Positions 12,006 through 25,300 of a stretch of DNA of 64,000 bases are shown here, one piece after another. This DNA is from Metallyticus violacea. Its lineage: Eukaryota; Arthropoda; Insecta; Mantodea; Metallyticidae. Where the stretch lies: assembly GCA_030762175.1 (NCBI GenBank), contig JAUJEO010000019.1:5214001-5278000 (forward strand), written 5' to 3'. Position 1 is the first letter of the stretch. Each line of letters begins with the position of its first letter. The position numbers were made by a program, and so were the translations under genes. The notes beneath the pieces were generated by a model, which was not told the origin of the DNA, ran no database searches, and worked only from the letters and a program-made list of their open reading frames with translations.

Positions 12006-12699
12006 TTGATAGCCTTAGACAAGCATATTATGCGCAAAGAATCTCGAAAAGAAAAAAATTTTTTTTCGAAGTTTGGAAACTTCGTTAGAATCACTTTTTT
12101 TCCATTCTTATCTGAGATAACTTGTTCTCTTTCATTATACTAGTTTGATAGCCTTAGACAAGCATATTATGCGCAAAGAATCTCGAAAAGAAAAAAATTT
12201 TTTTTCGAAGTTTGGAAACTTCGTTAGAATCACTTTTTTTCCATTCTTATTTGAGATAACTTGTTCTCTTTCATTATACTTGTTTGATAGCCTTAGACAA
12301 GCATATTATGCGCAAAGAATCTCGAAAAGAAAAAAATTTTTACGAAGTTTGGAAACTTCGTTAGAATCACTTTTTTTCCGTTCTTATCTGAGATAACTGG
12401 TTCTCTTTCATTATACTAGTTTGATAGCCTTAGACAAGCATATTATGCGCAAAGAATCTCGAAAAGAAAAAAATTTTTTTTCGAAGTTTGGAAACTTCGT
12501 TAGAATCACTTTTTTCCGTTCTTATTTGAGATAACTGGTTCTCTTTCATTATACTAGTTTGATAGCCTCAGAAAAGCATATTATGCGCAAAGAATCTAGA
12601 AAAGAAAAAAATTTTTTTTCGAAGATTGGAAACCTCGTTAGAATCACTTTTTTTCCGTTCTTATTTGAGATAACTGGTTCTCTTTCATTATACTAGTTT
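12006..12699 (+). repeat. Mosaic linker of five monomers
   Basis: About five monomers join the unit before to the 17-mer pair after. The segment 12145-12600 resembles 10063-10515 (offset about 2082), and 12005-12140 resembles 12837-12972 (offset 832). One T is lost near 12510. No other feature is seen. Confidence 0.75.
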
Positions 12700-15600
12700 G
12701 ATAGCCTCAGACAAGCATATTATGCGCAAATAATCTGGAAAAGAAAAAAATTTTTTTTCGAAGTTTGGAAACTTCCTTAGAATCACTTTTTTTCCATTCT
12801 TATTTGAGATAACTTGTTCTCTTTCATTATACTAGTTTGATAGCCTTAGACAAGCATATTATGCGCAAAGAATCTCGAAAAGAAAAAAATTTTTTTTCGA
12901 AGTTTGGAAACTTCGTTAGAATCACTTTTTTTCCATTCTTATCTGAGATAACTTGTTCTCTTTCATTATACTAGTTTGATAGCCTTAGACAAGCATATTA
13001 TGCGCAAAGAATCTCGAAAAGAAAAAAATTTTTTTTCGAAGTTTGGAAACTTCGTTAGAATCACTTTTTTTCCATTCTTATCTGAGATAACTGGTTCTCT
13101 TTCATTATACTAGTTTGATAGCCTCAGACAAGCATATTATGCGCAAAGAATCTCGAAAAGAAAAAATTTTTTTTTCGAAGTTTGGAAACTTCGTTAGAAT
13201 CACTTTTTTTCCATTCTTATTTGAGATAACTTGTTCTCTTTCATTATACTTGTTTGATAGCCTTAGACAAGCATATTATGCGCAAAGAATCTCGAAAAGA
13301 AAAAAATTTTTACGAAGTTTGGAAACTTCGTTAGAATCACTTTTTTTCCGTTCTTATCTGAGATAACTGGTTCTCTTTCATTATACTAGTTTGATAGCCT
13401 TAGACAAGCATATTATGCGCAAAGAATCTCGAAAAGAAAAAAATTTTTTTTCGAAGTTTGGAAACTTCGTTAGAATCACTTTTTTTCCGTTCTTATTTGA
13501 GATAACTGGTTCTCTTTCATTATACTAGTTTGATAGTCTCAGAAAAGCATATTATGCGCAAAGAATCTAGAAAAGAAAAAAATTTTTTTTCGAAGATTGG
13601 AAACCTCGTTAGAATCACTTTTTTTCCGTTCTTATTTGAGATAACTGGTTCTCTTTCATTATACTAGTTTGATAGCCTCAGACAAGCATATTATGCGCAA
13701 AGAATCTCGAAAAGAAAAAAATTTTTTTTCGAAGTTTGGAAACTTCCTTAGAATCACTTTTTTTCCATTCTTATTTGAGATAACTTGTTCTCTTTCATTA
13801 TACTTGTTTGATAGCCTTAGACAAGCATATTATGCGCAAAGAATCTCGAAAAGAAAAAAATTTTTTTTCGAAGTTTGGAAACTTCGTTAGAATCACTTTT
13901 TTTCCGTTCTTATTTGAGATAACTAGTTCTATTTCATTATACTAGTTTGATAGCCTCAGACAAGCATATTATGCGCAAAGAATCTCGAAAAGAAAAAAAT
14001 TTTTTTTCGAAGTTTGGAAACTTCCTTAGAATCACTTTTTTTCCATTCTTATTTGAGATAACTTGTTCTCTTTCATTATACTTGTTTGATAGCCTTAGAC
14101 AAGCATATTATGCGCAAAGATTCTCGAAAAGAAAAAAATTTTTTTTCGAAGTTTGGAAACTTCGTTAGAATCACTTTTTTTCCGTTCTTATTTGAGATAA
14201 CTTGTTCTCTTTCATTATACTAGTTTGATAGCCTTAGACAAGCATATTATGCGCAAAGAATCTCGAAAAGAAAAAAATTTTTTTCGAAGTTTGGAAACTT
14301 CGTTAGAATCACTTTTTTTCCGTTCGTATTTGAGATAACTGGTTCTCTTTCATTATACCTAGTTTGATAGTCTCAGAAAAGCATATTATGCGCAAAGAAT
14401 CTAGAAAAGAAAAAAATTTTTTTTCGAAGATTGGAAACCTCGTTAGAATCACTTTTTTTCCGTTCTTATTTGAGATAACTGGTTCTCTTTCATTATACTA
14501 GTTTGATAGCCTCAGACAAGCATATTATGCGCAAAGAATCTCGAAAAGAAAAAAATTTTTTTTCGAAGTTTGGAACTTCCTTAGAATCACTTTTTTTCCA
14601 TTCTTATTTGAGATAACTTGTTCTCTTTCATTATACTAGTTTGATAGCCTTAGACAAGCATATTATGCGAAAATATTCTCGAAAAGAAAAAAATTTTTTT
14701 TCGAAGTTTGGAAACTTCGTTAGAATCACTTTTTTTCCGTTCTTATTTGAGATAACTGGTTCTCTTTCATTATACTAGTTTGATAGCCTCAGAAAAGCAT
14801 ATTATGCGCAAAGAATCTAGAAAAGAAAAAAATTTTTTTTCGAAGATTGGAAACCTCGTTAGAATCACTTTTTTTCCGTTCTTATTTGAGATAACTGGTT
14901 CTCTTTCATTATACTAGTTTGATAGCCTCAGACAAGCATATTATGCGCAAATAATCTGGAAAAGAAAAAAATTTTTTTTCGAAGTTTGGAAACTTCCTTA
15001 GAATCACTTTTTTTCCATTCTTATTTGAGATAACTTGTTCTCTTTCATTATACTAGTTTGATAGCCTCAGACAAGCATATTATGCGCAAATAATCTGGAA
15101 AAGAAAAAAATTTTTTTTCGAAGTTTGGAAACTTCCTTAGAATCACTTTTTTTCCATTCTTATTTGAGATAACTTGTTCTCTTTCATTATACTAGTTTGA
15201 TAGCCTTAGACAAGCATATTATGCGCAAAGAATCTCGAAAAGAAAAAAATTTTTTTTCGAAGTTTGGAAACTTCGTTAGAATCACTTTTTTTCCATTCTT
15301 ATCTGAGATAACTTGTTCTCTTTCATTATACTAGTTTGATAGCCTTAGACAAGCATATTATGCGCAAAGAATCTCGAAAAGAAAAAAATTTTTTTTCGAA
15401 GTTTGGAAACTTCGTTAGAATCACTTTTTTTCCATTCTTATCTGAGATAACTGGTTCTCTTTCATTATACTAGTTTGATAGCCTCAGACAAGCATATTAT
15501 GCGCAAAGAATCTCGAAAAGAAAAAATTTTTTTTTCGAAGTTTGGAAACTTCGTTAGAATCACTTTTTTTCCATTCTTATTTGAGATAACTTGTTCTCTT

Positions 15601-17420
15601 TCATTATACTTGTTTGATAGCCTTAGACAAGCATATTATGCGCAAAGAATCTCGAAAAGAAAAAAATTTTTACGAAGTTTGGAAACTTCGTTAGAATCAC
15701 TTTTTTTCCGTTCTTATCTGAGATAACTGGTTCTCTTTCATTATACTAGTTAGATAGCCTTAGACAAGCATATTATGCGCAAAGAATCTCGAAAAGAAAA
15801 AAATTTTTTTTCGAAGTTTGGAAACTTCGTTAGAATCACTTTTTTTCCGTTCTTATTTGAGATAACTGGTTCTCTTTCATTATACTAGTTTGATAGTCTC
15901 AGAAAAGCATATTATGCGCAAAGAATCTAGAAAAGAAAAAAATTTTTTTTCGAAGATTGGAAACCTCGTTAGAATCACTTTTTTTCCGTTCTTATTTGAG
16001 ATAACCGGTTCTCTTTCATTATACTAGTTTGATAGCCTCAGACAAGCATATTATGCGCAAAGAATCTCGAAAAGAAAAAAATTTTTTTTCGAAGTTTGGA
16101 AACTTCCTTAGAATCACTTTTTTTCCATTCTTATTTGAGATAACTTGTTCTCTTTCATTATACTTGTTTGATAGCCTTAGACAAGCATATTATGCGCAAA
16201 GAATCTCGAAAAGAAAAAAATTTTTTTTCGAAGTTTGGAAACTTCGTTAGAATCACTTTTTTTCCGTTCTTATTTGAGATAACTAGTTCTATTTCATTAT
16301 ACTAGTTTGATAGCCTCAGACAAGCATATTATGCGCAAAGAATCTCGAAAAGAAAAAAATTTTTTTTCGAAGTTTGGAAACTTCCTTAGAATCACTTTTT
16401 TTCCATTCTTATTTGAGATAACTTGTTCTCTTTCATTATACTTGTTTGATAGCCTTAGACAAGCATATTATGCGCAAAGAATCTCGAAAAGAAAAAAATT
16501 TTTTTTCGAAGTTTGGAAACTTCGTTAGAATCACTTTTTTTCCGTTCTTATTTGAGATAACTTGTTCTCTTTCATTATACTAGTTTGATAGCCTTAGACA
16601 AGCATATTATGCGCAAAGAATCTCGAAAAGAAAAAAATTTTTTTCGAAGTTTGGAAACTTCGTTAGAATCACTTTTTTTCCGTTCGTATTTGAGATAACT
16701 GGTTCTCTTTCATTATACCTAGTTTGATAGTCTCAGAAAAGCATATTATGCGCAAAGAATCTAGAAAAGAAAAAAATTTTTTTTCGAAGATTGGAAACCT
16801 CGTTAGAATCACTTTTTTTCCGTTCTTATTTGAGATAACTGGTTCTCTTTCATTATACTAGTTTGATAGCCTCAGACAAGCATATTATGCGCAAAGAATC
16901 TCGAAAAGAAAAAAATTTTTTTTCGAAGTTTGGAACTTCCTTAGAATCACTTTTTTTCCATTCTTATTTGAGATAACTTGTTCTCTTTCATTATACTAGT
17001 TTGATAGCCTTAGACAAGCATATTATGCGAAAATATTCTCGAAAAGAAAAAAATTTTTTTTCGAAGTTTGGAAACTTCGTTAGAATCACTTTTTTTCCGT
17101 TCTTATTTGAGATAACTGGTTCTCTTTCATTATACTAGTTTGATAGCCTCAGAAAAGCATATTATGCGCAAAGAATCTAGAAAAGAAAAAAATTTTTTTT
17201 CGAAGATTGGAAACCTCGTTAGAATCACTTTTTTTCCGTTCTTATTTGAGATAACTGGTTCTCTTTCATTATACTAGTTTGATAGCCTCAGACAAGCATA
17301 TTATGCGCAAATAATCTGGAAAAGAAAAAAATTTTTTTTCGAAGTTTGGAAACTTCCTTAGAATCACTTTTTTTCCATTCTTATTTGAGATAACTTGTTC
17401 TCTTTCATTATACTAGTTTG
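12700..17420 (+). repeat. 17-monomer higher-order repeat, two tandem copies
   Basis: Copies at about 12700-15059 and 15060-17420 are offset by 2360 bp (17 x 139 minus 3). CAAATAATCTGG recurs at 12727 and 15087 and at 14947 and 17307. The unit contains two A/B dimers (13669 and 13947; 16029 and 16307), the TTTTTACG short tract, TATACCTAG and TTTGGAACTTCC. Private differences, such as TAGTTAGATAG near 15750 and AACCGG near 16003, separate the copies. The junction is a chimeric monomer at about 15045-15075. Confidence 0.88.
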
Positions 17421-19314
17421 ATAGCCTTAGACAAGCATATTATGCGCAAAGAATCTCGAAAAGAAAAAAATTTTTTTTCGAAGTTTGGAAACTTCGTTAT
17501 AATCACTTTTTTTCCGTTCTTATTTAAGATTACTGGTTCTCTTTCATTATACTAGTTTGATAGCCTCAGACAAGCATATTATGCGCAAAGAATCTCGAAA
17601 AGAAAAAAAAATTTTTTCGAAGTTTGGAAACTTCGTTAGAATCACTTTTTTTCCGTTCTTATTTGAGATAACTTGTTCTCTTTCATTATACTAGTTTGAT
17701 AGACTGAGACAAGCATATTATGCGCAAAGAATCTCGAAAAGAAAAAAAATTTTTTTCGAAGTTTGGAAACTTCGTTAGAATCACTTTTTTTCCGTTCTTA
17801 TTTGAGATAACTGGTTCTCTTTCATTATACTAGTTTGATAGCCTCAGACAAGCATATTATGCGCAAAGAATCTCGAAAAGAAAAAAATTTTTTTTCGAAG
17901 ATTGGAAACCTCGTTAGAATCACTTTTTTTCCGTTCTTATTTGAGATAACTGGTTCTCTTTCATTATACTAGTTTGATAGCCTCAGACAAGCATATTATG
18001 CGCAAAGAATCTCGAAAAGAAAAAAATTTTTTTTCGAAGTTAGGAAACTTCCTTAGAATCACTTTTTTTCCATTCTTATTTGAGATAACTTGTTCTCTTT
18101 CATTATACTAGTTTGATAGCCTTAGACAAGCATATTATGCGCAAAGAATCTCGAAAAGAAAAAAATTTTTTTTCGAAGTTTGGAAACTTCGTTAGAATCA
18201 CTTTTTTTCCGTTCTTATTTAAGATTACTGGTTCTCTTTCATTATACTAGTTTGATAGCCTCAGACAAGCATATTATGCGCAAAGAATCTCGAAAAGAAA
18301 AAAATTTTTTTTCGAAGTTTGGAAACTTCGTTAGAATCACTTTTTTTCCGTTCTTATTTGAGATAACTTGTTCTCTTTCATTATACTAGTTTGATAGCCT
18401 TAGACAAGCATATTATGCGCAAAGAATCTCGAAAAGAAAAAAATTTTTTTTCGAAGTTTGGAAACTTCGTTAGAATCACTTTTTTTCCGTTCTTATTTGA
18501 GATAACTGGTTCTCTTTCATTATACTATTTTGATAGCCTCAGAAAAGCATATTATGCGCAAAGAATCTCTAAAAGAAAAAATTTTTTTTTCGAAGTTTGG
18601 AAACTTCGTTGGAATCACTTTTTTTCCGTTCTTATTTGAGATAACTGGTTCTCTTTCATTATACTAGTTTGATAGCCTCAGAAAAGCATAGGTATGCGCA
18701 AAGAATCTCGAAAAGAAAAAAATTTTTTTTCGAAGTTTGGAAACTTCGTTAGAATCACTTTTTTTCCATTCTTATTTGAGATAACTTGTTCTCTTTCATT
18801 ATACTTGTTTGATAGCCTTAGACAAGCATATTATGCGCAAAGAACCTCGAAAAGAAAAAAATTTTTTTTCGAAGTTTGGAAACTTCGTTAGAATCACTTT
18901 TTTTCCGTTCTTATTTGAGATAACTTGTTCTCTTTCATTATACTAGTTTGATAGCCTTAGACAAGCATATTATGCGCAAAGAATCTCGAAAAGAAAAAAA
19001 TTTTTTTCGAAGTTTGGAAACTTCGTTAGAATCACTTTTTTTCCGTTCGTAATTGAGATAACTGGTTCTCTTTCATTATACTAGTTTGATAGTCTCAGAA
19101 AAGCATATTATGCGCAAAGAATCTAGAAAAGAAAAAAATTATTTTTCGAAGATTGGAAACCTCGTTAGAATCACTTTTTTTCCGTTCTTATTTGAGATAA
19201 CTGGTTCTCTTTCATTATACTAGTTTGATAGCCTCAGACAAGCATATTATGCGCAAAGAATCTCGAAAAGAAAAAGTTTTTTTCGAAGTTTGGAACTTCC
19301 TTAGAATCACTTTT
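17421..19314 (+). repeat. Mosaic stretch without clear tandem order
   Basis: About 13-14 monomers come from several families. 18391-18690 matches 9645-9944 (offset 8746, including CATAGGTATG). A GTTCGTAATTGAG unit is at 19045, as in the 29-55 kb units. An A9T6 tract occurs near 17604. A unique tract with G in it (AAAAAGTTTTTTT) is near 19271-19283. No gene or foreign DNA is seen. Confidence 0.8.
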
Positions 19315-22300
19315 TTTCCATTCTTATTTGAGATAACTTGTTCTCTTTCATTATACTTGTTTGATAGCCTTAGACAAGCATATTATGCGCAAAGAATCTC
19401 GAAAAGAAAAAAATTTTTTTTCGAAGTTTGGATACTTCGTTAGAATCACTGTTTTTCCGTTCTTATTTGAGATAACTGGTTCTCTTTCATTATACTAGTT
19501 TGATAGCCTCAGACAAGCATATTATGCGCAAAGAATCTCGAAAAGAAAAAAATTTTTTTTCCAAGTTTGGAAACTTCGTTAGAATCACTTTTTTTCCGTT
19601 CCTATTTAAGATTACTGGTTCTCTTTCATTATACTAGTTTGATAGCCTCAGACAAGCATATTATGCGCAAAGAATCTCGAAAAGAAAAAAATTTTTTTTC
19701 GAAGTTTGGAAACTTCGTTATAATCACTTTTTTCCGTTCTTATTTAAGATTACTGGTTCTCTTTCATTATACTATTTTGATAGCCTCAGAAAAGCATATT
19801 ATGCGCAAAGAATCTCTAAAAGAAAAAATTTTTTTTTCGAAGTTTGGAAACTTCGTTAGAATCACTTTTTTTCCGTTCTTATTTTAGATAACTGGTTCTC
19901 TTTCATTATACTAGTTTGATAGCCTCAGAAAAGCATAGGTATGCGCAAAGAATCTCGAAAAGAAAAAAATTTTTTTTCGAAGTTTGGAAACTTCGTTAGA
20001 ATCACTTTTTTTCCATTCTTATCTGAGATAACTGGTTCTCTTTCATTATACTAGTTTGATAGCCTCAGACAAGCATATTATGCGCAAAGAATCTCGAAAA
20101 GAAAAAATTTTTTTTTCGAAGTTTGGAAACTTCGTTAGAATCACTTTTTTTCCATTCTTATTTGAGATAACTTGTTCTCTTTCATTATACTTGTTTGATA
20201 GCCTTAGACAAGCATATTATGCGCAAAGAATCTCGAAGAGAAAAAAATTTTTTTCGAAGTTTGGAAACTTCGTTAGAATCACTTTTTTTCCGTTCTTATC
20301 TGAGATAACTGGTTCTCTTTCATTATACTAGTTTGATAGCCTTAGACAAGCATATTATGCGCAAAGAATCTCGAAAAGAAAAAAATTTTTTTTCGAAGTT
20401 TGGAAACTTCGTTAGAATCACTTTTTTTCCGTTCTTATTTGAGATAACTGGTTCTCTTTCATTATACTAGTTTGATAGTCTCAGAAAAGCATATTATGCG
20501 CAAAGAATCTAGAAAAGAAAAAATTTTTTTTTCAAAGATTGGAAACCTCGTTAGAATCACTTTTTTTCCGTTCTTATTTGAGATAACTGGTTCTCTTTCA
20601 TTATACTAGTTTGATAGCCTCAGACAAGCATATTATGCGCAAAGAATCTCGAAAAGAAAAAAATTTTTTTTCGAAGTTTGGAAACTTCCTTAGAATCACT
20701 TTTTTTCCATTCTTATTTGAGATAACTTGTTCTCTTTCATTATACTTGTTTGATAGCCTTAGACAAGCATATTATGCGCAAAGAATCTCGAAAAGAAAAA
20801 AATTTTTTTTCGAAGTTTGGATACTTCGTTAGAAACACTTTTTTTCCGTTCTTATTTGAGATAACTAGTTCTATTTCATTATACTAGTTTGATAGCCTCA
20901 GACAAGCATATTATGCGCAAAGAATCTCGAAAAGAAAAAAATTTTTTTTCGAAGTTTGGAAACTTCCTTAGAATCACTTTTTTTCCATTCTTATTTGAGA
21001 TAACTTGTTCTCTTTCATTATATTTGTTTGATAGCCTTAGACAAGCATATTATGCGCAAAGAATCTCGAAAAGAAAAAAATTTTTTTTCGAAGTTTGGAA
21101 ACTTCGTTATAATCACTTTTTTCCGTTCTTATTTAAGATTACTGGTTCTCTTTCATTATACTAGTTTGATAGCCTCAGACAAGCATATTATGCGCAAAGA
21201 ATCTCGAAAAGAAAAAAATTTTTTTTCGAAGTTTGGAAACTTCCTTAGAATCACTTTTTTTCCATTCTTATTTGAGATAACTTGTTCTCTTTCATTATAC
21301 TTGTTTGATAGCCTTAGACAAGCATATTATGCGCAAAGAATCTCGAAAAGAAAAAAATTTTTTTTCGAAGTTTGGAAACTTCGTTATAATCACTTTTTTT
21401 CCGTTCTTATTTAAGATTACTGGTTCTCTTTCATTATACTAGTTTGATAGCCTCAGACAAGCATATTATGCGCAAAGAATCTCGAAAAGAAAAAAATTTT
21501 TTTTCGAAGTTTGGAAACTTCGTTAGAATCACTTTTTTTCCGTTCTTATTTGAGATAACATGTTCTCTTTCATTATACTAGTTTGATAGCCTTAGACAAG
21601 CATATTATGCGCAAATATTCTCGAAAAGAAATAAATTTTTTTTCGAAGTTTGGAAACTTCGTTAGAATCACTTTTTTTCCGTTCTTATTTGAGATAACTG
21701 GTTCTCTTTCATTATACTAGTTTGATAGCCTCAGAAAAGCATATTATGCGCAAAGAATCTAGAAAAGAAAAAAATTTTTTTTCGAAGATTGGAAACCTCG
21801 TTAGAATCACTTTTTTTCCGTTCTTATTTGAGATAACTAGTTCTCTTTCATTATACTAGTTTGATACCCTCAGACAAGCATATTATGCGCAAATAATGTG
21901 GAAAAGAAAAAAATTTTTTTTCGAAGTTTGGAAACTTCCTTAGAATCACTTTTTTTCCATTCTTATTTGAGATAACTTCTTCTCTTTCATTATTCTAGTT
22001 TGATAGCCTTAGACAAGCATATTATGCGCAAAGAATCTCGAAAAGAAAAAAATTTTTTTTAAGAAGTTTGGAAACTTCGTTATAATCACTTTTTTTCCGT
22101 TCTTATTTAAGATTACTGGTTCTCTTTCATTATACTAGTTTGATAGCCTCAGACAAGCATATTATGCGCAAAGAATCTCGAAAAGAAAAAAAATTTTTTT
22201 CGAAGTTTGGAAACTTCGTTAGAATCACTTTTTTTCCGTTCTTATTTGAGATAACTTGTTCTCTTTCATTATACTAGTTTGATAGCCTGAGACAAGCATA

Positions 22301-25300
22301 TTATGCGCAAAGAATCTCGAAAAGAAAAAAAAATTTTTTCGAAGTTTGGAAACTTCGTTAGAATCACTTTTTTTCCGTTCTTATTTGAGATAACTGGTTC
22401 TCTTTCATTATACTAGTTTGATAGCCTCAGACAAGCATATTATGCGCAAAGAATCTCGAAAAGAAAAAAATTTTTTTTCGAAGTTTGGAAACTTCCTTAG
22501 AATCACTTTTTTTCCATTCTTATTTGAGATAACTTGTTCTCTTTCATTATACTAGTTTGATAGCCTTAGACAAGCATATTATGCGCAAAGAATCTCGAAA
22601 AGAAAAAAATTTTTTTTCGAAGTTTGGAAACTTCGTTAGAATCACTTTTTTTCCGTTCTTATTTAAGATTACTGGTTCTCTTTCATTATACTAGTTTGAT
22701 AGCCTCAGACAAGCATATTATGCGCAAAGAATCTCGAAAAGAAAAAAAATTTTTTTCGAAGTTTGGAAACTTCGTTAGAATCACTTTTTTTCCGTTCTTA
22801 TTTGAGATAACTTGTTCTCTTTCATTATACTAGTTTGATAGGCTTAGACAAGCATATTATGCGCAAAGAATCTCGAAAAGAAAAAAAATTTTTTTCGAAG
22901 TTTGGAAACTTCGTTAGAATCACTTTTTTTCCGTTCTTATTTGAGATAACTGGTTCTCTTTCATTATACTAGTTTGATAGTCTCAGAAAAGCATATTATG
23001 CGCAAAGAATCTAGAAAAGAAAAAAATTATTTTTCGAAGATTGGAAACCTCGTTAGAATCACTTTTTTTCCGTTCTTATTTTAGATAACTGGTTCTCTTT
23101 CATTATACTAGTTTGATAGCCTCAGACAAGCATATTATGCGCAAAGAATTTCCAAAAGAAAAAAATTTTTTTTCGAAGATTGGAAACCTCGTTAGAATCA
23201 CTTTTTTTCCATTCTTATTTGAGATAACTTGTTCTCTTTCATTATACTTGTTTGATAGCCTTAGACAAGCATATTATGCGCAAAGAATCTCGAAAAGAAA
23301 AAAATTTTTTTTCGAAGTTTGGAAACTTCGTTAGAATCACTGTTTTTCCGTTCTTATTTGAGATAACTGGTTCTCTTTCATTATACTAGTTTGATAGCCT
23401 CAGACAAGCATATTATGCGCAAAGAATCTCGAAAAGAAAAAAATTTTTTTTCGAAGTTTGGAAACTTCGTTAGAATCACTTTTTTTCCGTTCCTATTTAA
23501 GATTACTGGTTCTCTTTCATTATACTAGTTTGATAGCCTCAGACAAGCATATTATGCGCAAAGAATCTCGAAAAGAAAAAAATTTTTTTTCGAAGTTTGG
23601 AAACTTCGTTATAATCACTTTTTTCCGTTCTTATTTAAGATTACTGGTTCTCTTTCATTATACTATTTTGATAGCCTCAGAAAAGCATATTATGCGCAAA
23701 GAATCTCTAAAAGAAAAAATTTTTTTTTCGAAGTTTGGAAACTTCGTTAGAATCACTTTTTTTCCGTTCTTATTTTAGATAACTGGTTCTCTTTCATTAT
23801 ACTAGTTTGATAGCCTCAGAAAAGCATAGGTATGCGCAAAGAATCTCGAAAAGAAAAAAATTTTTTTTCGAAGTTTCGAAACTTCGTTAGAATCACTTTT
23901 TTTCCATTCTTATCTGAGATAACTGGTTCTCTTTCATTATACTAGTTTGATAGCCTCAGACAAGCATATTATGCGCAAAGAATCTCGAAAAGAAAAAATT
24001 TTTTTTTCGAAGTTTGGAAACTTCGTTAGAATCACTTTTTTTCCATTCTTATTTGAGATAACTTGTTCTCTTTCATTATACTTGTTTGATAGCCTTAGAC
24101 AAGCATATTATGCGCAAAGAATCTCGAAGAGAAAAAAATTTTTTTCGAAGTTTGGAAACTTCGTTAGAATCACTTTTTTTCCGTTCTTATATGAGATAAC
24201 TGGTTCTCTTTCATTATACTAGTTTGATAGCCTTAGACAAGCATATTATGCGCAAAGAATCTCGAAAAGAAAAAAATTTTTTTTCGAAGTTTGGAAACTT
24301 CGTTAGAATCACTTTTTTCCGTTCTTATTTGAGATAACTGGTTCTCTTTCATTATACTAGTTTGATAGTCTCAGAAAAGCATATTATGCGCAAAGAATCT
24401 AGAAAAGAAAAAAATTTTTTTTCAAAGATTGGAAACCTCGTTAGAATCACTTTTTTTCCGTTCTTATTTGAGATAACTGGTTCTCTTTCATTATACTAGT
24501 TTGATAGCCTCAGACAAGCATATTATGCGCAAAGAATCTCGAAAAGAAAAAAATTTTTTTTCGAAGTTTGGAAACTTCCTTAGAATCACTTTTTTTCCAT
24601 TCTTATTTGAGATAACTTGTTCTCTTTCATTATACTTGTTTGATAGCCTTAGACAAGCATATTATGCGCAAAGAATCTCGAAAAGAAAAAAATTTTTTTT
24701 CGAAGTTTGGATACTTCGTTAGAAACACTTTTTTTCCGTTCTTATTTGAGATAACTAGTTCTATTTCATTATACTAGTTTGATAGCCTCAGACAAGCATA
24801 TTATGCGCAAAGAATCTCGAAAAGAAAAAAATTTTTTTTCGAAGTTTGGAAACTTCCTTAGAATCACTTTTTTTCCATTCTTATTTGAGATAACTTGTTC
24901 TCTTTCATTATATTTGTTTGATAGCCTTAGACAAGCATATTATGCGCAAAGAATCTCGAAAAGAAAAAAATTTTTTTTCGAAGTTTGGAAACTTCGTTAT
25001 AATCACTTTTTTCCGTTCTTATTTAAGATTACTGGTTCTCTTTCATTATACTAGTTTGATAGCCTCAGACAAGCATATTATGCGCAAAGAATCTCGAAAA
25101 GAAAAAAATTTTTTTTCGAAGTTTGGAAACTTCCTTAGAATCACTTTTTTTCCATTCTTATTTGAGATAACTTGTTCTCTTTCATTATACTTGTTTGATA
25201 GCCTTAGACAAGCATATTATGCGCAAAGAATCTCGAAAAGAAAAAAATTTTTTTTCGAAGTTTGGAAACTTCGTTATAATCACTTTTTTTCCGTTCTTAT

